From assembly GCF_004121055.1 (NCBI RefSeq), contig NZ_PYAL01000007.1, positions 1 through 64,000 on the forward strand: a stretch of 64,000 nt of DNA, given 5' to 3'. This DNA comes from Achromobacter aloeverae (GTDB lineage Bacteria; Pseudomonadota; Gammaproteobacteria; Burkholderiales; Burkholderiaceae_B). The position numbers were made by a program, and so were the translations under genes. This document shows, in pieces, positions 60,216 through 64,000 of the stretch (within the stretch, counting starts at the first letter, position 1; each line of letters begins with the position of its first letter). Below the pieces are notes generated by a model that saw only the letters and a list, made by a program, of their open reading frames with translations, was not told the DNA's origin and did no database searches.

Positions 60216-60673
60216 GCGGGCATGGCGCGTCGTCGGCGTGGCCGGTCATGGGGAACAAGCCGGGTCCCCATGCCGCGCCGCAGCGAACACCACGGATGTG
60301 AACCACCTTAGCCATGTCGCCGCTGGCTAACAACCGCTGCATTTGGACGAGGAAGACTAGGCCAGGCCGGCGTTCTCATCCCTATGGCGGAGTAAGCACG
60401 GCCGCGACCGCCGCAAGGCAATTTTTCCCACACTTGGCGCCGACGAAAGCAGCCGGTACTCATCCATCGGACGGGTGGCGCGCGGACCGCACTACTGCGT
60501 AACCTCGATCTTTCGCGGAGGCCGCACCCGGCCTCCGGCCGATTCGAAGGTACGCGGCGCCCTATCCCGCGGCGGCGCGCCTTCCGGATTTCCCCGCATG
60601 CACGGCCAGGCACAGGACTTGCTCTGGTGCTGCGCCGCGCCATTGCGGCAACCCGCGGACTAGGAGAATGTTT
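60216..60673. other. Intergenic region upstream of hemerythrin
   Basis: About 460 bases between the divergent DUF1800 and hemerythrin genes. Apart from the sigma-54-like site at 60608-60623 no clear element was seen. The short open frames are Arg/Pro-rich and unsupported. Confidence 0.6.
60608..60623 (+). promoter_or_regulatory. Sigma-54-like promoter upstream of hemerythrin
   Basis: AGGCACAGGACTTGCT has the RpoN -24 GG and -12 GC with exact 10-base spacing and 10 of 12 defined consensus bases. Transcription would begin near 60634, 40 bases before the hemerythrin ATG. Weaker than the match at 26666, so alternative explanations include chance. Confidence 0.45.
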
Positions 60674-61153
60674 ATGGACAAAGCAGAAATCCCTCTCGCT
60701 CAACGAGACGCGCTGGGCCTGATGCTGGATGATCACTGCAAGATCAAGCACTTATTCAAGGCGTTCAGCCGCGAAAAAGATGCCGAGGCGCGCGAGGCCA
60801 TCGCTCACGAAGCCTGCCTCACGTTGACGCTGATCGGGCAAATCGAGGAAGAACTCTTCTATCCCTACGTCCGGATGCGCAATGAAGCGGCTTTCGGCCA
60901 CCTGATCGACAAGGCCCTGGTGGAGCATTCGTGCATTCGCGGCCTGATCGCGCAGATCCAGGGCATGACGTCCGAGGACAGGCTGTTCCACGCCAAGGTC
61001 ACGGTGTTGGGCGAACTGGCCAGCCATCACGTGAGCGGCGAGGAAGGCGAGTTGTATCCGAAACTGATGGTGATGAACGAAGACCTGCGCGACATCGGCG
61101 CCAGGATGCGGCAACGCAAGGACGAAATTACCATCGAGGCACATATTGCCTGA
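60674..61153 (+). CDS. Hemerythrin HHE-domain protein
   Basis: The 159-residue four-helix bundle has iron-ligand His21 and neighbouring His26 (MLDDHCKIKHLFK), Glu in IEEELFYPY, His85 (LVEHSCIRG) and His118/119 (ASHHVSGEEGELYPKL). Such proteins handle oxygen, nitric oxide or iron-sulfur repair. The start at 60674 has AGGAG 7 bases upstream; the ATG at 60668 is too near. A small gene follows after 20 bases. Confidence 0.9.
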   Translation: MDKAEIPLAQRDALGLMLDDHCKIKHLFKAFSREKDAEAREAIAHEACLTLTLIGQIEEELFYPYVRMRNEAAFGHLIDKALVEHSCIRGLIAQIQGMTSEDRLFHAKVTVLGELASHHVSGEEGELYPKLMVMNEDLRDIGARMRQRKDEITIEAHIA

Positions 61154-61173
61154 GATGAGCGGACTGGGGCGCG

Positions 61174-61386
61174 ATGAAGATACTGACTAAGGAAACCCAG
61201 CAGTCACGGGCTACGTTATGGCTGGAGCCGGTGACACAGGGCGGGTTTCGGTGGGAAGTGGAGGTCGTCGACACGGGTAAGACGACCGTGCCCCATGTCA
61301 TCCAGTCCGAGCATGTCTTCCGAACGCCGACGGATGCCGCCTTGGACGGCATCCGTGCGTTGGAGTCGCTGGCAGTCTCCCAGTGA
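61174..61386 (+). CDS. Small conserved-looking hypothetical protein
   Basis: The 70-residue protein, mixed beta and alpha, has no signal peptide or membrane segment and no motif I recognise. It follows the hemerythrin gene by 20 bases and precedes a strong terminator, so it is probably co-transcribed with it. A weak GGGGCG precedes the ATG. Confidence 0.6.
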   Translation: MKILTKETQQSRATLWLEPVTQGGFRWEVEVVDTGKTTVPHVIQSEHVFRTPTDAALDGIRALESLAVSQ

Positions 61387-61403
61387 CGTCGGACGTGCCC
61401 AGG

Positions 61404-61434
61404 AAAACGCACCGCGTGGCGGTGCGTTTTTTTT
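61404..61434. terminator. Bidirectional Rho-independent terminator
   Basis: CGCACCGC (61408-61415), GTG loop, GCGGTGCG (61419-61426). An eight-T run follows on the plus strand (61427-61434) and an AAAA (61404-61407) gives a short T-run on the minus strand. It separates the hemerythrin operon from the convergent DUF4142 gene. Confidence 0.9.
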
Positions 61435-61440
61435 ACCTAT

Positions 61441-62133
61441 TCACTTGCCGGGCACGACGTTGGCGGGCGCCGCGGGCGAGGCCGGGGAAACCGGCGACAC
61501 GGGGACGGACGGCGAGGGCGCAGGCGTGGACGGCGGATTAGCGGGCGCGGGCGGCGATGGATGCTCGCCCACCCAGCCGCCGGGACGGTTGCCCGAAACC
61601 GTCGTGCGCAAGGCGCGGCCGTCATCGAGGTGCCTCTTCAACGTCGGCAGGCCCTTCCCGGCAAAGGCCTTGACGTCCGCATCCCTGGCGTTTTTCGCCG
61701 CATCGGTGAAGAGCTTGACGGCGTCGCGATGGGCGCTGACCGCCACCTTTTCCGCGTATGTCTTGTCGAATTTGTTGCCCTTCGAACTCTGCAATTGCTT
61801 GAGCAGGGACTGCTGGGCTCGCGACGGCTCTTGCGGCAACTGGACGCCCTTGGCATCGGCCAGGGCCCGCAAGTCCTGCGCGAGCGCCCCGTGATCGGTC
61901 ACCATCATCCCGGCGAACCGTTTCACGTCGCCATTGTCGGAATGATCCCCGGCCAGCTTGCTGGCGGCGATCTCGAACAAGCCCGCCTGCGCCGCCTGCT
62001 CCATGAAGCGCTGGTCCTGGCGCGCCGGCCCGGCAGCGTGGGCCGGCCACCCTACCCCCGCGGACACCAGCAAAGCGGCGCACAGCGCGGCCTTCCTCAG
62101 CAAGATACGATGCGTCTCGTTCGGATAATCCAT
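61441..62133 (-). CDS. DUF4142 periplasmic protein with Pro-rich tail
   Basis: The 230-residue protein has a signal peptide (about 1-33, ending PAHAAG), a ferritin-like DUF4142 helical domain (about 38-175; RFMEQAAQAGLFEIAASKLA, FAGMMVTDHGALAQDLRALA), and a Pro/Ser/Ala/Val tail of about 45 residues. Family members lack a known enzyme activity. AGGAG is 6 bases before the ATG. Confidence 0.87.
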   Translation of the reverse strand: MDYPNETHRILLRKAALCAALLVSAGVGWPAHAAGPARQDQRFMEQAAQAGLFEIAASKLAGDHSDNGDVKRFAGMMVTDHGALAQDLRALADAKGVQLPQEPSRAQQSLLKQLQSSKGNKFDKTYAEKVAVSAHRDAVKLFTDAAKNARDADVKAFAGKGLPTLKRHLDDGRALRTTVSGNRPGGWVGEHPSPPAPANPPSTPAPSPSVPVSPVSPASPAAPANVVPGK

Positions 62134-62200
62134 GGTTGTCTCCTGGCAATCACTCCCGATTCGTGACCGGCGCACCAGGGCAACGACATCCAAACAGCCC

Positions 62201-63493
62201 TCAGTGCCTGTTTTCCAGCATTTCCGCCACCTTGGCCGTCAGTTCGCCGACCTCGAAGGGTTTCATCAGAACGGACATGCCCGGGTCCAGGGCCTCGCCG
62301 CCGCCTACCACCGCATTGGCCGCGTAACCGGTCATGAACAGCACCTTCTGGCCGGGCAGCAATTCACGCGCCGCGTCGGCCAGCTGGCGGCCATTCAAGC
62401 CGGGCAGGCCGACATCGGTCAGCAGCAGTTCGGGGATGACGCCGCCGCGCAACACCGTCATCGCGGATGCGGCGTCGGCGGCCGCGATGGTGCGATAGCC
62501 GGCATCGGCCAGCACCTGGGTCACCAGGTCGCGCACCATGCTGTCGTCGTCCACCACCAGCACCAGCGGATTGCCGGCGATGGCGGTGATGCGGCCCGGC
62601 TCCTGGACCGGCTGCGGCAAGGCCGCCACCTCCGGCAGCAGTATGCGCAGCCGGGTTCCCTCGCCATCGCGGCTGTGCAACGCAATATTGCCGTCGGACT
62701 GCTTGACGTACCCGTAGACCATCGACAGCCCCAGGCCCGTACCCTGGCCGATCGGCTTGGTCGTGAAGAAAGGGTCGAAAGCGCGTTCGCGCACGTCCGG
62801 CGTCATGCCGCTGCCGTTGTCGACGACCGTCAGGCAGGTGTAGGCCCCGGGCGCCAGGTTCTCCGCCGCGGCGCCCTCGTCGGTCAAGACCTCGCGCGTC
62901 AGCGACAACGTCAGCGTGCCGCCATCTGCCATGGCGTCGCGCGCATTGGCGGCCAGGCCCAGCAGGGCGTTTTCCAATTGGCGGGGATCGCAGAGGGTGG
63001 GAGCCAGGTCTGGCGCAACCTCCATGACCAGGGCGACGTCCGAACCCAGGACATTGCGCAACGCAGGGTCCATGGCGCGCAACAGCGTCGCGACATCGAC
63101 GGGTTTGGGATCGAGGGATTGGCGCTGCGCGAAGGCCAGCAGGCAATGGGTCAGCCCGGCGGCGCGGCGTCCGGCGTTCAGGCCGGCGTCGATCAGGCGC
63201 CCGGCCTTCTCCGTTTCGCCCGTCGCCAGGCGCCGCTGCGCGAGCTGCAAGGAGCCCAGCAAGCCTTGCAGGATGTTGTTGAAGTCATGCGCCAGGCCGC
63301 CGGTGAGGTGGCTCAGGGCATCCAGTTTGCGCTGTTGGAACAGGGCATCGGGAAGCGACGCTACGCGCGGCTCGTCCCCCTGATGTTCCACGGCGAGGTC
63401 TGGCAGTTCGGCGTCCAAAGGAACTGCCGGTGGCTCAAAAGGAATCGCCGGTGGCCCCGGCGCCAGCGTGTTTTGTTCGGATGGACGTGGCAT
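62201..63493 (-). CDS. Soluble hybrid histidine kinase (HK4-type core plus receiver)
   Basis: The 430-residue protein has a Pro-rich N-terminus without a sensor domain, HisKA with His69 (LTGGLAHDFNNILQG), an HATPase domain (VVDNGSGMTPDVRERAFDPF, GTGLGLSMVYGYV) and a receiver with Asp360 (LLLTDVGLPGLNG). The missing input domain suggests control by a partner protein. The gene starts 304 bases downstream of a partial CBS-domain gene, with a 12-base tandem repeat in between. Confidence 0.88.
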   Translation of the reverse strand: MPRPSEQNTLAPGPPAIPFEPPAVPLDAELPDLAVEHQGDEPRVASLPDALFQQRKLDALSHLTGGLAHDFNNILQGLLGSLQLAQRRLATGETEKAGRLIDAGLNAGRRAAGLTHCLLAFAQRQSLDPKPVDVATLLRAMDPALRNVLGSDVALVMEVAPDLAPTLCDPRQLENALLGLAANARDAMADGGTLTLSLTREVLTDEGAAAENLAPGAYTCLTVVDNGSGMTPDVRERAFDPFFTTKPIGQGTGLGLSMVYGYVKQSDGNIALHSRDGEGTRLRILLPEVAALPQPVQEPGRITAIAGNPLVLVVDDDSMVRDLVTQVLADAGYRTIAAADAASAMTVLRGGVIPELLLTDVGLPGLNGRQLADAARELLPGQKVLFMTGYAANAVVGGGEALDPGMSVLMKPFEVGELTAKVAEMLENRH

Positions 63494-63797
63494 GGACTTA
63501 CTGGGGCCTGTTAACCCGGATAAAAGCCTGGCACTGGCCGGAGACAGGCCGGCGAACCATGGCGCAAGTACGTCATGCTCGCACCACCGTTGTACGGACG
63601 GAGTATCCCTGTGTTACTAGAGGTTAAGCCGCTCTTTTCCTTGCGCTTTGCTTCCTTTCCTTGCGGTCTTTGCTTGGTTCTTTGCTTGGTTCTTTGCTTG
63701 GTTCTTTGCTTGGTTCTTTGCTTGGTTCCTTGCTTCTTCTTTCCTTGGCTCCTCTTCCCTTGCTTCTTCTTTCCGCGCGGAGTTCATGCGCGCACCC
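63494..63797. other. Intergenic region with a 12-bp tandem repeat
   Basis: About 300 bases between the hybrid kinase and the CBS-domain gene. Its right part is a pyrimidine-rich tract on the plus strand holding the tandem repeat. No promoter for the kinase was identified. Confidence 0.6.
63667..63726. repeat. 12-bp perfect tandem repeat (five copies)
   Basis: TCTTTGCTTGGT is repeated five times without error (63667-63726), followed by a degraded copy and related TTCTTT/CTTGCTT pieces to about 63770. The unit is a multiple of three, but no gene is supported across it. It lies about 175 bases upstream of the hybrid kinase start on the minus strand. Confidence 0.9.
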
Positions 63798-64000
63798 TCA
63801 TGCGAACAACAGCCGCGCCTGCTTCAGCAACTCGCTTTTGTTGAGCACGCCCACCAGGCGTCGCGACTCGGGGTCGGAAAGCACCGGCGTGCGTTCCGCG
63901 GGCGATTCCACGACGGTCTGCCAGACATCGAACAGCCGCTGGTGGGCATAGACCACCGGCAGGTCCGGCACGTAGGCCGACGTGTCGATGGCCGCATCGG
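63798..64000 (-). CDS. C-terminus of a CBS-domain protein (partial)
   Basis: The last 67 codons of a gene that runs past the window edge. They read through LPVVYAHQRLFDVWQTVVES, TPVLSDPESRRLVGVLNKSE to LLKQARLLFA and stop, a C-terminal CBS domain that usually binds adenosine nucleotides. It could be the tail of a ClC-type chloride channel or another CBS protein; the window does not decide. Confidence 0.65.
   Translation of the reverse strand, partial: DAAIDTSAYVPDLPVVYAHQRLFDVWQTVVESPAERTPVLSDPESRRLVGVLNKSELLKQARLLFA

Noticed and set aside
63667-63726. CRISPR array
   Set aside because: The copies are direct tandem repeats with no spacers and a 12-base unit, and there are no cas genes.
63575-63951. 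Plus-strand frames over the 12-bp repeat (Leu/Cys/Val repeats)
   Set aside because: They only exist because the repeat unit is a multiple of three. They overlap the antisense CBS-domain gene and have no Shine-Dalgarno.

Overview
The window is GC-rich chromosomal DNA of a beta-proteobacterium. It most resembles Alcaligenaceae of the Bordetella/Achromobacter type. The reasons are GC-rich codon use throughout, two tripartite tricarboxylate transporter (TctAB) pairs, a zapA-6S RNA pair, a complete tolQRAB-pal-cpoB cluster, and a fused transaldolase-glucose-6-phosphate isomerase inside a pentose-phosphate operon. No integrated phage, IS element or CRISPR array was recognised. The genus is inferred from gene content and was not tested by alignment.

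Layout. At the left edge the minus strand carries the promoter and boxA leader of an rRNA operon whose 16S gene lies outside the window. Next come an Lrp-family regulator divergent from hppD, a small cytochrome c, lgt, a SIMPL-domain protein, and the minus-strand series coiled-coil gene, zapA, 6S RNA. From 6.5 to 17.2 kb there are two TctBA membrane pairs, the second downstream of a TctDE-like two-component system, flanking a gamma-glutamyltransferase-like gene and two hydroxyacid dehydrogenases. From 17.2 to 25.1 kb there are rppH, divergent proS, ybgC and the Tol-Pal genes. From 26.6 to 32.5 kb a four-gene signalling operon (hybrid kinase with three receiver domains, CheR, CheB, receiver-kinase) follows a strong sigma-54-type promoter match and contains no chemoreceptor or CheA.

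From 32.5 to 38.7 kb there are an oxidase-fold membrane hydroxylase, a polysaccharide-deacetylase-like protein and a beta-propeller protein in one operon, with an FNR/ANR-like box upstream. A methyltransferase, a PepSY-type membrane protein with a Fur-like box, and a TauE-type permease follow. From 38.8 to 49.3 kb lies a carbohydrate operon: hydratase, ROK/polyphosphate-glucokinase-like kinase with a basic tail, tkt, tal-pgi, gnd, zwf and a HAD phosphatase, with no recognisable 6-phosphogluconolactonase.

From 49.3 to 64 kb there are a D-tartrate dehydratase-like enolase-superfamily enzyme with a divergent LysR regulator, a phage-type singleton gene, a hydroxyacid dehydrogenase, a DUF2501 protein, an MFS exporter, a PAP2 phosphatase, a lytic transglycosylase, the DUF1501/DUF1800 pair, a hemerythrin with a second sigma-54-like site, a DUF4142 protein, a cytosolic hybrid kinase, and the C-terminus of a CBS-domain protein. 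The most interesting unit is the sigma-54-linked kinase/CheR/CheB module. The best non-coding finding is 6S RNA.
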